The notes below the pieces were generated by a model that saw only the letters and a list, made by a program, of their open reading frames with translations, did not search any database and was not told the origin of the DNA. A program made the position numbers and the translations under genes. 64,000 nt of DNA from Limosilactobacillus caccae (GTDB lineage: Bacteria > Bacillota > Bacilli > Lactobacillales > Lactobacillaceae), in assembly GCF_900156885.1 (NCBI RefSeq), contig NZ_FTOY01000011.1, forward strand, positions 62,001 to 126,000. The letters are read 5' to 3'. Shown here in pieces: positions 40,319-49,431 of the stretch. The number at the start of each line of letters is the position of its first letter. Position 1 is the first letter of the stretch.

Positions 40319-40627
40319 ATGATGCGCGGAATGAACATGCAACAAATGATGAAGCAAGCAAAGGCAATGCAAAAGAAAATGATGGCAGAACAAGAAGACC
40401 TTGCTAAGCAAGAATTTGTGGGGAAGGCCCCCGATGACATGGTGACTGCTACTTTCAGTGGTGATAACCAATTGGTTGACTTGAAGATTGACCCGCAAGC
40501 CGTTGATCCCGATGATGTTGACATGCTCCAAGACCTTGTTATTGCTGCAATTAAGGACGGAATGAAGCAGGTAAACGACGCCACCCAACAAAAGTTAGGC
40601 AAGTACACTAAGGGTATGGGGTTGTAA
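40319..40627 (+). CDS. Nucleoid-associated protein, YbaB/EbfC family
   Basis: 102 residues from the ATG at 40319 (40322 also fits; the ATG at 40307 overlaps the binding site GGATGG). Met/Gln/Lys-rich N-terminal helix ([20 protein letters not shown]) and a dimer core ([21 protein letters not shown]). DNA-binding protein encoded between dnaX and recR in most bacteria. The next gene starts 3 bases later. Confidence 0.94.
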   Translation: MMRGMNMQQMMKQAKAMQKKMMAEQEDLAKQEFVGKAPDDMVTATFSGDNQLVDLKIDPQAVDPDDVDMLQDLVIAAIKDGMKQVNDATQQKLGKYTKGMGL

Positions 40628-40630
40628 AAA

Positions 40631-41233
40631 GTGATTCAATATCCAGAGCCATTAGCAAAATTAATCGAAAGCTACACTAAATTGCCGGGAATTGGGCAAA
40701 AGACAGCCACCCGGCTGGCTTTTTATACCCTGACGATGCAAGAAGATGATGTCACTAATTTTGCTAAGTCCCTTTTGTCTGCTAAGCGTGACCTGCATGA
40801 TTGCAGTATTTGTGGCAATATTACCGGGGAAGACCCATGTCCGATTTGTCGTGATAAGACCCGTGATCATTCTCAGATCCTGGTTGTTGAGCAATCACAA
40901 GATATTATGGCAATGGAGCGGATGCATGAATACCACGGAATGTATCATGTCTTGCATGGGGTGATTTCTCCCGTTGCCGGGACCGGCCCGGAGGATATCA
41001 ATATCACGGGCTTGCTTAAGCGACTGCAAAAGGATGATGAAGTAAAAGAAGTGATTATTGCAACCAATGCTTCATCAGATGGTGAACTAACGGCAGGTTA
41101 CCTGGCCAAACTAATCAAGCCTGCTGGAATCAAGGTGACCCGCCTTGCCCACGGACTCTCAGTGGGGGCAGACATTGACTACGCCGATGAGATGACGTTA
41201 TTTAAGGCGGTTCAGGGCCGAACGGAGATGTAA
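40631..41233 (+). CDS. recR: Recombination protein RecR
   Basis: 200 residues, GTG start. Helix-hairpin-helix ([16 protein letters not shown]), a four-Cys zinc finger ([16 protein letters not shown]), and a Toprim domain ([14 protein letters not shown], and [14 protein letters not shown]). Works with RecF/RecO to load RecA on gaps. Only 3 bases after ebfC. Confidence 0.97.
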   Translation: MIQYPEPLAKLIESYTKLPGIGQKTATRLAFYTLTMQEDDVTNFAKSLLSAKRDLHDCSICGNITGEDPCPICRDKTRDHSQILVVEQSQDIMAMERMHEYHGMYHVLHGVISPVAGTGPEDINITGLLKRLQKDDEVKEVIIATNASSDGELTAGYLAKLIKPAGIKVTRLAHGLSVGADIDYADEMTLFKAVQGRTEM

Positions 41234-41237
41234 GAGA

Positions 41238-41486
41238 ATGTTTTTTAAGCGATCAGCAGAACAGTTAAAACGTGACCGGAACCAGCGCCTGCTCGACGCG
41301 GTCTATTCCACGAAGGCGAGCTGGGACCATGCACGCGAGACCGAACGAGCGGTTTATGAGGCGAATGTAAATAGTGAGCTTCACTACCGGACACGGATCC
41401 AGGAGCAAAAGTTTTTGTACCTGTATAAGCTTGCCCGCAAGTTCAAGGTTCATGGGAAGCTGAATCACGGGGTAATTGACCGCTAG
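41238..41486 (+). CDS. YaaL family (DUF2508) protein
   Basis: 82 residues, charged and helical (SAEQLKRDRNQRLLDAVYS, ETERAVYEANVNSELHYRTR). Matches the small DUF2508 protein found after recR in Bacillus and lactobacilli. Function unknown. It lies 4 bases after recR and 14 before tmk. Confidence 0.87.
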   Translation: MFFKRSAEQLKRDRNQRLLDAVYSTKASWDHARETERAVYEANVNSELHYRTRIQEQKFLYLYKLARKFKVHGKLNHGVIDR

Positions 41487-41500
41487 GAGGTCAGATAGAG

Positions 41501-42154
41501 ATGGACGGAAAATTTATTTCATTTGAAGGACCAGACGGTGCAGGGAAGACCAGCGTGATGCGGCAGGTGCAAGCAGACTTAACCGCTCAGTTTGGCGACC
41601 GGGTAATGTATACTCGGGAACCAGGAGGAAACCATATCGCAGAAGAGATTCGCCAGGTTCTCTTCGATGGGCAAAATACTGACATGGATGGGCGGACAGA
41701 AGCGCTCTTATTTGCGGCCGCGCGGCGCCAGCATATCGTCTCAGAAATCGTCCCGGGGCTTCAAGCGGGGAAGATAATCCTGTGCGACCGCTATGTCGAT
41801 AGCTCGATCGCCTACCAAGGGGCGGGCCGCCAACTTGGTGAAGAGGCAATTTGGCAGATTAACCAGTTTGCCATTGATGGCTTGCTACCGCAGTTAACAA
41901 TTTACCTCGATATTGAGTCTGAATTAGGGCTGAACAGGATTGCTGCCCACCGGGCAAACCAGGTCAACCGCCTGGATAAGGAAAAACTGACCTTTCACCA
42001 GACTGTGCGAAAGTCCTACCTGCGCTTGCAAAGGGAACATCCAGAGCGGATTAAGCTGATCGATGCTAGTCAACCACTTAGCGATGTAATTAACGATGTA
42101 GAGTCAACAATTCACGACCGTTTTCCAGAATTATTTAATGAAAAGAGTGATTAA
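41501..42154 (+). CDS. tmk: Thymidylate kinase
   Basis: 217 residues. Phosphorylates dTMP to dTDP. P-loop FEGPDGAGKTSV, DR(Y) motif REPGGNHIAEEIR, CDRYVDSSIAYQG and a LID region (RLDKEKLTFHQTVRKSY). AGGAGGTC upstream. The next gene starts 2 bases after its stop. Confidence 0.96.
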   Translation: MDGKFISFEGPDGAGKTSVMRQVQADLTAQFGDRVMYTREPGGNHIAEEIRQVLFDGQNTDMDGRTEALLFAAARRQHIVSEIVPGLQAGKIILCDRYVDSSIAYQGAGRQLGEEAIWQINQFAIDGLLPQLTIYLDIESELGLNRIAAHRANQVNRLDKEKLTFHQTVRKSYLRLQREHPERIKLIDASQPLSDVINDVESTIHDRFPELFNEKSD

Positions 42155-42156
42155 CG

Positions 42157-42480
42157 ATGAAAATGATTATTGCAATTGTTCAGTCGAAGGATAGCAACCG
42201 CTTGCGGAAGGCTTTCAACAAGGCGGACATCCACGTCACCCAGCTATCAACGACCGGTGGGTTTTTACGTGAAGGAAACTCAACCTTTTTAATCGGGGTT
42301 GAAAACGACCGCGTCCAAGAGGTATTAGATGTGATTAAGAAGAACGCTGAGTCACGGGAACAATACGTTACTTCGCAGATGCACATGGATGTTGAAGGGG
42401 GCTCTGCTTTCCCTGTCAATGTCCGGATCGGTGGGGCGACGGTCTTTGTCTTACCGGTTGAAGATTTTATCCAGTTTTAA
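42157..42480 (+). CDS. Cyclic-di-AMP receptor, PII-like (DarA/PstA, YaaQ)
   Basis: 107 residues. PII-like fold with the c-di-AMP binding segments IIAIVQSKDSNRLRKAF, TQLSTTGGFLREGNSTFLIGV and the C-terminal GGATVFVLPVEDFIQF. Its downstream partner is unknown in the family. It occupies the usual place between tmk and holB; yaaR, present there in Bacillus, is missing. Confidence 0.93.
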   Translation: MKMIIAIVQSKDSNRLRKAFNKADIHVTQLSTTGGFLREGNSTFLIGVENDRVQEVLDVIKKNAESREQYVTSQMHMDVEGGSAFPVNVRIGGATVFVLPVEDFIQF

Positions 42481-42494
42481 GTAGGTGATGATGG

Positions 42495-43508
42495 GTGGTT
42501 GAACAACAGCGAACACGTGCTGAGCAATTACAACCAGCAATTATTGCCCGCTTTCAAAAGATTTTAAAAAATAATGAACTAGCCCATGCCTATTTGTTAG
42601 TTGGTCCTGGTGGGGCCGGGAAGATGTCAATTGCCAAGTGGCTAGCCCTGCGCCTATTTTGCCTTCACCCGCAAGGAAATGAGCCAGATATGACTTGTCC
42701 AGAGTGTCAGCGAATCTTGTCAGGTAACCACCCGGACATCGTGATGGCAGCACCAGAGGGTCGGCAGATTAAGGTTGATGAGATCCGTCACCTCAAGGCA
42801 GAATTTACCAAGAGTGCGGTAGAAGGGAACAAGAAGCTCTTTATTATTAAGGACGCCGATAAGATGACAACGGGAGCGGCTAATAGCCTGCTGAAGTTTA
42901 TCGAAGAGCCGAGCCCGGGTGTTTACATCTTGATGATGACGACTAATAAGAGTGCGCTTTTGCCGACGATAAGGTCGCGGACACAGGTGATCGAATTGCA
43001 GCCACTAAAGCGTGATACTCTCTTGCAAGTGTTAGCGGAGCATGATATTCCCGCCAGCCAACGGCAGATTGCGGTGGGGATAACCGACTCGGTTGAAACA
43101 ATTGCGTCGTGGCAAGAAGATAACTGGTTTGCTAATGCAATCGAAGCTGTCTTGCAGTGGTACAAAGATACTGCTAAGCCAGATATGTTGGGCTTTGTTG
43201 ATGTTCAGACGGGCTTAGTGAAGCTGGCAGCGGACCGTGTTAAGCAGCAGATTATTTTAGACCTAATGACATTAGTGTGGCGTGATACATTGATGATCTC
43301 TACGGGGATTAATGACCCTGCCCGCCTGCACTTTACTAATGCGGTGAATGATTTACAAGGGGTGGCTAGTAAGTATTCTGCCAGTAAAATATTGACCGCC
43401 AGTCAGTTAACGCTGGCGACCCGGCATATGTTGGAGCAAAATATTAGCTTTCAAAATGTCGCCGAGCAGTTGACAATCCGGATTGTCCAAACATTAGCGA
43501 CGAGATAG
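42495..43508 (+). CDS. holB: DNA polymerase III subunit delta'
   Basis: 337 residues, GTG start. Clamp-loader AAA+ relative of DnaX: HAYLLVGPGGAGKMSIAKW (P-loop GPGGAGKM has a modified end, as usual since delta' does not hydrolyse ATP), zinc Cys pattern CLHPQGNEPDMTCPEC, LFIIKDADKMTTGAANSLLKFIEEP, and SRTQVIEL. Followed closely by yabA. Confidence 0.94.
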   Translation: MVEQQRTRAEQLQPAIIARFQKILKNNELAHAYLLVGPGGAGKMSIAKWLALRLFCLHPQGNEPDMTCPECQRILSGNHPDIVMAAPEGRQIKVDEIRHLKAEFTKSAVEGNKKLFIIKDADKMTTGAANSLLKFIEEPSPGVYILMMTTNKSALLPTIRSRTQVIELQPLKRDTLLQVLAEHDIPASQRQIAVGITDSVETIASWQEDNWFANAIEAVLQWYKDTAKPDMLGFVDVQTGLVKLAADRVKQQIILDLMTLVWRDTLMISTGINDPARLHFTNAVNDLQGVASKYSASKILTASQLTLATRHMLEQNISFQNVAEQLTIRIVQTLATR

Positions 43509-43518
43509 GGGCGAGAAA

Positions 43519-43869
43519 ATGAGTGAGCAACATAATTCAAGCAACATTTATGAACGTTTTGCTCAGGTAACGAAGCAGATGAAAGACCTGGTCGATAACA
43601 TGGAGCAACTCCAGGTACAGATTACCGAAATTCTGGAGAAAAATGTTGAGCTTTCGATTGAAAATGAACACTTACGCCAAGTGATCAAGCAAAACCAACC
43701 GCGGCACAGTGATGACCAGTTATCGGGCTCCCGGCAAAATTTAAAAGAGCTTTACCAGCAAGGCTTTCACGTCTGTAGTGAATACTATGGAAAGCGGTTG
43801 GCGCCTAATGAATCATGCACGTTTTGTTTAGATGCTATTTTCGGTCATGAGCAAGGAGTGACAAAGTAG
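43519..43869 (+). CDS. yabA: Replication initiation control protein YabA
   Basis: 116 residues. N-terminal coiled coil (VTKQMKDLVDNMEQLQVQITEILEK region) that tetramerises, then a linker and a zinc-binding C-terminal domain (GFHVCSEYYG and ESCTFCLDAIFG: three Cys plus His). It ties DnaA to DnaN to stop over-initiation in Firmicutes. rsmI follows after 3 bases. Confidence 0.95.
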   Translation: MSEQHNSSNIYERFAQVTKQMKDLVDNMEQLQVQITEILEKNVELSIENEHLRQVIKQNQPRHSDDQLSGSRQNLKELYQQGFHVCSEYYGKRLAPNESCTFCLDAIFGHEQGVTK

Positions 43870-43872
43870 AGT

Positions 43873-44742
43873 ATGCAACAAGTAAGTAGTTTTAATGAGA
43901 CGGCAACAGGTCGCCTTTACCTTGTCCCAACGCCAATTGGCAACCTTGATGACATGACTTTCCGGGCGATTAAGACCCTGCAGGAGGTTGACTTGATTGC
44001 GGCCGAAGACACCCGGCACACCCAGCAGCTATTAAATCATTTTGAAATCACCACCCGGCAGATTAGCTTTCACGAGCACAACACGGAGCAGCGGATTCCT
44101 GAACTTATCGCTAAGCTAAAGGATGGGACTTCGATTGCGCAGTGTAGTGATGCGGGGATGCCCTCAATTTCCGATCCCGGAAAAGAGCTGGTTGAAGCCG
44201 CTGTAAAAGAGGGAATCCCTGTTGTTCCACTGCCCGGTGCCAATGCGGGCTTGACGGCCCTAATTGCTTCTGGCCTGGTTCCCCAGCCATTTTATTTTTA
44301 TGGCTTCTTAGAACGGAAGCACCAGCAGCAGTTAACGGCACTGGCAGCGTTGAAGAACCGGCAAGAGACGATGATTTTCTATGAAGCACCACACCGGTTA
44401 AAGAAGACACTCGCTGCGATGGCCGAAGTCTTTGGTGACCAGCGGCAGGTGGTTTTAGCCCGGGAACTTACCAAGCGTTATGAAGAATTTACGCGGGGGA
44501 GTCTCGGCGAAGTTGCGGCCTGGTTTGCAGAGCACCAGCCCCGGGGAGAGTTTGTCGTGTTGGTAGCGGGAAATGACCATCCAGAAGCCGATGACCAGGA
44601 TGAGTCATTGTCATTACCACTAACGGAGCAGGTTGATCAGGCAATCTTAACAGGCCTTTCGACGAATGCGGCGATTAAACTCGTTGCCAAGCGGAATAAT
44701 ATGAAACGGCAAGAACTGTATAAGCAGTACCATCAATTGTAG
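43873..44742 (+). CDS. rsmI: 16S rRNA (cytidine 1402-2'-O)-methyltransferase
   Basis: 289 residues. Tetrapyrrole-methylase fold: LYLVPTPIGNLDDMTFRAI, AAEDTRHTQQLLNHF, QCSDAGMPSISDPG, PLPGANAGLTALIASGL, FYEAPHRLKKTLAAM and LARELTKRYEEF. 2'-O-methylates C1402 in the decoding centre. The start ATG at 43873 is close to yabA. Confidence 0.96.
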   Translation: MQQVSSFNETATGRLYLVPTPIGNLDDMTFRAIKTLQEVDLIAAEDTRHTQQLLNHFEITTRQISFHEHNTEQRIPELIAKLKDGTSIAQCSDAGMPSISDPGKELVEAAVKEGIPVVPLPGANAGLTALIASGLVPQPFYFYGFLERKHQQQLTALAALKNRQETMIFYEAPHRLKKTLAAMAEVFGDQRQVVLARELTKRYEEFTRGSLGEVAAWFAEHQPRGEFVVLVAGNDHPEADDQDESLSLPLTEQVDQAILTGLSTNAAIKLVAKRNNMKRQELYKQYHQL

Positions 44743-44752
44743 GAGATAGGAT

Positions 44753-45523
44753 ATGGACTTGAAGCAAGGGGCACAAACGTATGAGATGCCACATTTATTA
44801 ACTTACTATGAATGTGATGAGACCGGTCACCCGAGCATGAGCATGCTCCTCAGCATGATCTCAATGGCATCCGATGAGCATAGCATGTCACTGGGAATGG
44901 ATACGAAGCTTGTCCAACAGACCGGTGGGACCTGGGTGGTCAGTGGCTATGAAGGCGAACTGACAAAGGAGCAGCCGACCTTTGGCGATACCGTTATTCT
45001 TGGGACACGGGCCGTTGCCTATAACCGGTTCTTTGCTGTTCGGGAATTTTGGTTGACCGACCAAGAGCACCACATTGTGTACGCGAAGATCAAGGCTATC
45101 TTTGTCTTCATGAATTTGACGACGCGGCGGATGGAGTCAATTCCCCCGGAGTTGATTACGCCCTACCAATCGCCCGCGGTTAAACGGATTTCCCGCTTAA
45201 AGCGGCCAGCAAAGTTGTCAGCGGATGACGAAGTGTTACAAAAGGACTACCAGGTGCGTTACTTTGACCTTGACGCCAACCACCACGTCAACAATGCCCG
45301 TTATTTTGACTGGCTATTAGACCCCCTTGGTCGCGACTTCTTGCGTCACCACCGCTTGCGGAAGTTTAGCCTGCAATACTTACGGGAAGTTCGTGATGGC
45401 GAGACAGTGGCTAGCCGGGTCAATCAGCCCCAGTTAGTTGACGATCAGTTGTTAACCAGACACGAGATTAAGGTAGCAGATGGCGTTAATGCGGTCGCTG
45501 GAATTGAGTGGGATAACTGCTAA
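44753..45523 (+). CDS. Acyl-ACP thioesterase
   Basis: 256 residues, two hotdog folds in tandem as in FatA/FatB-like bacterial thioesterases (PF01643 type). Active-site-like segment VRYFDLDANHHVNNARYFDWLLD in part at residue about 168-190, with the Asp, Asn and His of the family. Releases fatty acids from acyl carrier protein. It is last in the block, with a terminator after it. Confidence 0.9.
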   Translation: MDLKQGAQTYEMPHLLTYYECDETGHPSMSMLLSMISMASDEHSMSLGMDTKLVQQTGGTWVVSGYEGELTKEQPTFGDTVILGTRAVAYNRFFAVREFWLTDQEHHIVYAKIKAIFVFMNLTTRRMESIPPELITPYQSPAVKRISRLKRPAKLSADDEVLQKDYQVRYFDLDANHHVNNARYFDWLLDPLGRDFLRHHRLRKFSLQYLREVRDGETVASRVNQPQLVDDQLLTRHEIKVADGVNAVAGIEWDNC

Positions 45524-45546
45524 CAATTAGAAATAAATACATAAAC

Positions 45547-45580
45547 AAGACTGGAGAAATGTAATTTCGCCGGTCTTTTT
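45547..45580 (+). terminator. Terminator after the thioesterase gene
   Basis: AAGACTGG and CCGGTCTT arms with inner AAAT/ATTT, then T residues. Confidence 0.88.
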
Positions 45581-45670
45581 TCTTTTCGGAAGCTCTCCTC
45601 CTGAATTGTGGTGAGATACATATGAAAATGTTATTCTTAAAGTAGTAGTAAAAGTGAGGAGTGGGTTTAA

Positions 45671-47185
45671 GTGAAAAAGTCATTGACGGCGATAATTTAC
45701 TTGGAACCAGACCAAGTAAGCTTAAGAATTGTGGAAGTGCCTAGTCTGCGGGTGATTAATAACGTTCGCTCTGGCTTGTTGAACGTCGGTGAGAAGAAGG
45801 TTGCTAATTATTCAGAAAACATGGCGGCCATCGTTAATAATATCGAAGGATTTAAGCAGATCATCAAGGATTACCAGGCAACGCCGGTCAAGTTTTATGG
45901 TGACTATGAAGACCTGGATGCCGTGACCGCCCGCTATGTTGCGGACCAGCTTGAAGTGCGCGTCGGCCTTCAAATTGAGTGGCTAAATAATAACCAGATT
46001 ATGGCCCAGTCGATGAGTTACATTTTGACCCTCCTGCCGGAATTTACAAAGTTGAGCAAGCACAACATGTACTTGCTCAGTATTGGCTTGAATTCGACCA
46101 CCCTGGCTTACTTCCACCATGGCAGCTTTGAGCGGGCGTGGGACATCGACTTGGGGAACGTGAAGATTAGTCGGCTGGTGCAAAACCTGCGGAAGACGGC
46201 CACTAACCCAACCGAGATTATTCAAGATTACATCAGTAGTAAGCTTGAATACCTTACGCCAGAGTTAACGAAGAAAAAGCATACGGTTATGCTGGTGCAA
46301 AATGCCCTGTCACTGAATAAACTCTTCTTGCCCCAGAACGAACAAATTGCCGCGGTATCAATGGACAAGTTCCACGATGATTACTTAAAGATTTTGTCAC
46401 CGACGAAGGATGACCTAGTCCAGGATATCGCAATTGACGACCAACAATTTGAGCTGCTATTACCAAACTACCTGGTAGCCGCGCGGACCGAGCGCTTGAT
46501 CCAGCCGGCAGGATTGTATGTCACGGATATCACGATGATGGACGGGATTTGCCACGGGATCGGGGTTAATAACGACCAGACCCAGCGGCAGATTAACACA
46601 ATGATTCGCACCGCTGCTGATAATATCTCTGAACGGTACGGGGTTGATTCGGCCCACCGTGATTTTGTTACCCAGTTTTCGCTCCAGCTATTTGACCAGT
46701 TACGGCCAATCCACCGTTTGGGGCAGCATGAGCGACTATTATTAGAGATTGCCAGCCGGCTTGATGACATTGGAAACTTCATTAACCAAAAGGGTCACTA
46801 CCGGCACTCGGCTTACGTTTTAGAGGCCAACCCGTTGATTGGGTTATCGGATAAGGACAACCGGATCATTGCGGAAGTCGCCCGCTACCATAGTGCGGAG
46901 TCACCGGATATTAACCAGGCCCATTACCGTCACCTAGACGACGAGATCCAAATGCCCGTTGCCAAGTTAGCGGCGATTTTACGGCTGGTTGATGCGCTTG
47001 ATGATTCACGGTTGCAGAAGATTTCAGACCTCAACCTGAAGCTAACTGCGGACGATCGCTTAATCATTAAGGCGACGGCCAATGATGACTTAGTGCTGGA
47101 AAAATGGTCATTTAGCAAGAAGTCACAACTATTTAAGGATGTTTACGGGATTCAACCGGTACTAACGGAGAGGAGCAACTACTAA
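45671..47185 (+). CDS. Divergent Ppx/GppA-like protein with HD-type C-terminal domain
   Basis: 504 residues; the start lies after GAGGAG. The N-terminal actin-like part is degenerate: IYLEPDQVSLRIVEV stands where Ppx has the GSNS phosphate loop, and SIGLNSTTLAYFHHGSFER replaces the DxGGxSxE motif. The C-terminal part (from about 310) is HD-like as in long Ppx/GppA (HRLGQHERLLLEIASRLDDIG, GHYRHSAYVLE, ARYHS). It lies 2 bases before ppk. A catalytically weak or regulatory partner of polyphosphate metabolism is inferred. Confidence 0.83.
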   Translation: MKKSLTAIIYLEPDQVSLRIVEVPSLRVINNVRSGLLNVGEKKVANYSENMAAIVNNIEGFKQIIKDYQATPVKFYGDYEDLDAVTARYVADQLEVRVGLQIEWLNNNQIMAQSMSYILTLLPEFTKLSKHNMYLLSIGLNSTTLAYFHHGSFERAWDIDLGNVKISRLVQNLRKTATNPTEIIQDYISSKLEYLTPELTKKKHTVMLVQNALSLNKLFLPQNEQIAAVSMDKFHDDYLKILSPTKDDLVQDIAIDDQQFELLLPNYLVAARTERLIQPAGLYVTDITMMDGICHGIGVNNDQTQRQINTMIRTAADNISERYGVDSAHRDFVTQFSLQLFDQLRPIHRLGQHERLLLEIASRLDDIGNFINQKGHYRHSAYVLEANPLIGLSDKDNRIIAEVARYHSAESPDINQAHYRHLDDEIQMPVAKLAAILRLVDALDDSRLQKISDLNLKLTADDRLIIKATANDDLVLEKWSFSKKSQLFKDVYGIQPVLTERSNY

Positions 47186-47187
47186 CG

Positions 47188-49428
47188 ATGTACAAGGATT
47201 TTTATAAACCACAAAACTATGTTAACCGTGAACTCAGCTGGATCGACTTTAACGGCCGGGTACTTGGTGAAGCCATTGATCCTGGGAATCCCTTACTTGA
47301 ACGGGCCAATTTCTTGGGGATAACGCAGAGTAACGTTGACGAATTTTTCATGGTCCGGGTTGCCTCGTTGCACAAGCTGGCAGCAGCAAACGTGACAACG
47401 ACTGATGCTTCGGGACTGACGCCGGAAGAGCAGCTCGATGCCGTTAACGAAAAAGAACACCGGATGGTAAAGCAGCGTTACGAGGTATACAACCAGCAGA
47501 TTATCCCGGAATTAGCAGCACACGAGATTGACATCCTCCACTTTGCTGACCTCGACGACAAACAATACGAGTTTATCCGCCGGTACTTTGACGATGAATT
47601 GATGCCGGTGCTGACCCCGATGGCGGACGATGCCTCCCGGCCATTCCCGTTTATCTCTAACAATTCATTAAACATTGCAATCCGGCTCCGGCGGAAAGTG
47701 ACGGCGGGTGCCCGTGAAACAGACGAAATCCTGGAAGGGGACCAGGAAGTTCACCGCCGGCAAACGGAACCACACGATGACCGCAAGGAAGCAGACATTA
47801 AGTTTGCCACAGTCCGGGTTCCCGAAATTTATAAACGCCTCGTCCGCCTTCCCGGGGAAAACAACTTCATCCTAATTGATGAGATCGTGACCGAATTCTT
47901 AGGAGCATTATTCCCCGGTTATGAGATCCTTGCTACGGCTTCCTACCGGGTAATGCGGGACATGGACCTGGACGTTGCGGAAGAAGATACCTCAGACCTC
48001 TTGCGGGCCGTTAAGCACCAGCTGCGAGAACGGGAGCACGGGCAGGTAATGCGACTGGAAGTTCCCACAACGATTGATGAATGGTTGAAGGACCAGCTGA
48101 TTGATAACCTTCACGTGAGCGAACGGTCCCTGTATGAAGTCGATGGGCCAGTTGACTTGACTTTTTTGAAGAAACTTGCGGGGATGGTTGATGGTCATGA
48201 TGACCTCCGCTTTGCTCCGTACAAGCCTTACCTGGACCCTGCTTTGGATATGGAACACAACATCTTTACGGCCATTCGCCAGCAAGATTACCTGATGCAA
48301 CACCCGTACGATAACTTCCAGGCAGTGGTCAACTTTATCCACCAGGCAGCTATTGACCCCGATGTTTTGGCAATCAAGATGACCCTTTACCGGGTTTCAG
48401 GGAACTCACCGATTATCAAGTACCTGGGGATGGCTGCCCAACAAGGAAAACAAGTGACGGTCCTTGTTGAAGTGAAGGCCCGTTTTGACGAACAAAATAA
48501 CGTGCGCTGGGCCCAACGGCTAGAACAAATGGGCTGTCACGTTATCTACGGTTTGGTTGGCCTAAAGACCCACTGTAAAGTCGCCCTGGTAATCCGGCGT
48601 GATGAAGATGGTTTACGGCGGTACATGCACCTTGGCACGGGAAACTATAATGATGTAACGGCCCACTTCTATACCGACATGGGGATTTTTACCTGTGACC
48701 ACGAATTGGGAATTGACATGACCAACCTCTTTAACATGCTCTCTGGATTTGCCCGGCCAGCCTACTTCAACGAGTTACGGGTTTCGCCAAACGGGATTCG
48801 GACATTTATCAATGCCAAAATTGACGAGCAGATTGAAAATGCACAAAATGGTAACCCGGCCTTGATCCGGATGAAGATGAACTCACTATCCGATAAGCAG
48901 ATTATTGCCCACCTGTATGACGCGGCGGCCAACGGGGTAAAGGTTGAACTACTTGTCCGCGGGATTACCTGCTTGCGCAATGACCTTCCGGAATTACACG
49001 GCAACATCGAAGTCCACTCAATCGTCGGTCGCTTCCTTGAGCACTCCCGGATCTACTACTTCAAGAGCAATGGTCATGATGAAATCTACCTGGCTAGTGC
49101 AGATATGATGACCCGGAATTTAAACCGGCGGGTAGAGGAGCTCTTCCCGGTTACCCAGGAAGATACGAAGGCCCACGCCATCCATATTTTTGATATGATG
49201 TGGAAGGACAATGTGAAGGCCCGGCGGCTGGTTGGTGATCACTACGAGCGAATCGACCGTGGTGATGCAACGCCATTTAACGCACAAGAATACTTTGTTG
49301 AACAGGCAATGACCCTGAATAAGAACATCAAGCGGGAAAAGAAGGCAAAAAAACACTTTTCATCAGTATTTGAGACTTTGACCAAGCATGTTTCGAACCT
49401 TCACCTCGATGACAGAAAGGATGACTAG
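47188..49428 (+). CDS. ppk: Polyphosphate kinase 1
   Basis: 746 residues. Polymerises ATP gamma-phosphate into polyphosphate. N-terminal domain with NRELSWIDFNGRVLGEA and SNVDEFFMVRVASL; two PLD-like catalytic domains with the autophosphorylated His in GLKTHCKVALV and a second HSRIYYFKSNG. Residues about 171-205 form a charged insertion (EILEGDQEVHRR and on). It sits between two Ppx-like genes with gaps of 2 and 3 bases. Confidence 0.96.
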   Translation: MYKDFYKPQNYVNRELSWIDFNGRVLGEAIDPGNPLLERANFLGITQSNVDEFFMVRVASLHKLAAANVTTTDASGLTPEEQLDAVNEKEHRMVKQRYEVYNQQIIPELAAHEIDILHFADLDDKQYEFIRRYFDDELMPVLTPMADDASRPFPFISNNSLNIAIRLRRKVTAGARETDEILEGDQEVHRRQTEPHDDRKEADIKFATVRVPEIYKRLVRLPGENNFILIDEIVTEFLGALFPGYEILATASYRVMRDMDLDVAEEDTSDLLRAVKHQLREREHGQVMRLEVPTTIDEWLKDQLIDNLHVSERSLYEVDGPVDLTFLKKLAGMVDGHDDLRFAPYKPYLDPALDMEHNIFTAIRQQDYLMQHPYDNFQAVVNFIHQAAIDPDVLAIKMTLYRVSGNSPIIKYLGMAAQQGKQVTVLVEVKARFDEQNNVRWAQRLEQMGCHVIYGLVGLKTHCKVALVIRRDEDGLRRYMHLGTGNYNDVTAHFYTDMGIFTCDHELGIDMTNLFNMLSGFARPAYFNELRVSPNGIRTFINAKIDEQIENAQNGNPALIRMKMNSLSDKQIIAHLYDAAANGVKVELLVRGITCLRNDLPELHGNIEVHSIVGRFLEHSRIYYFKSNGHDEIYLASADMMTRNLNRRVEELFPVTQEDTKAHAIHIFDMMWKDNVKARRLVGDHYERIDRGDATPFNAQEYFVEQAMTLNKNIKREKKAKKHFSSVFETLTKHVSNLHLDDRKDD

Positions 49429-49431
49429 TGG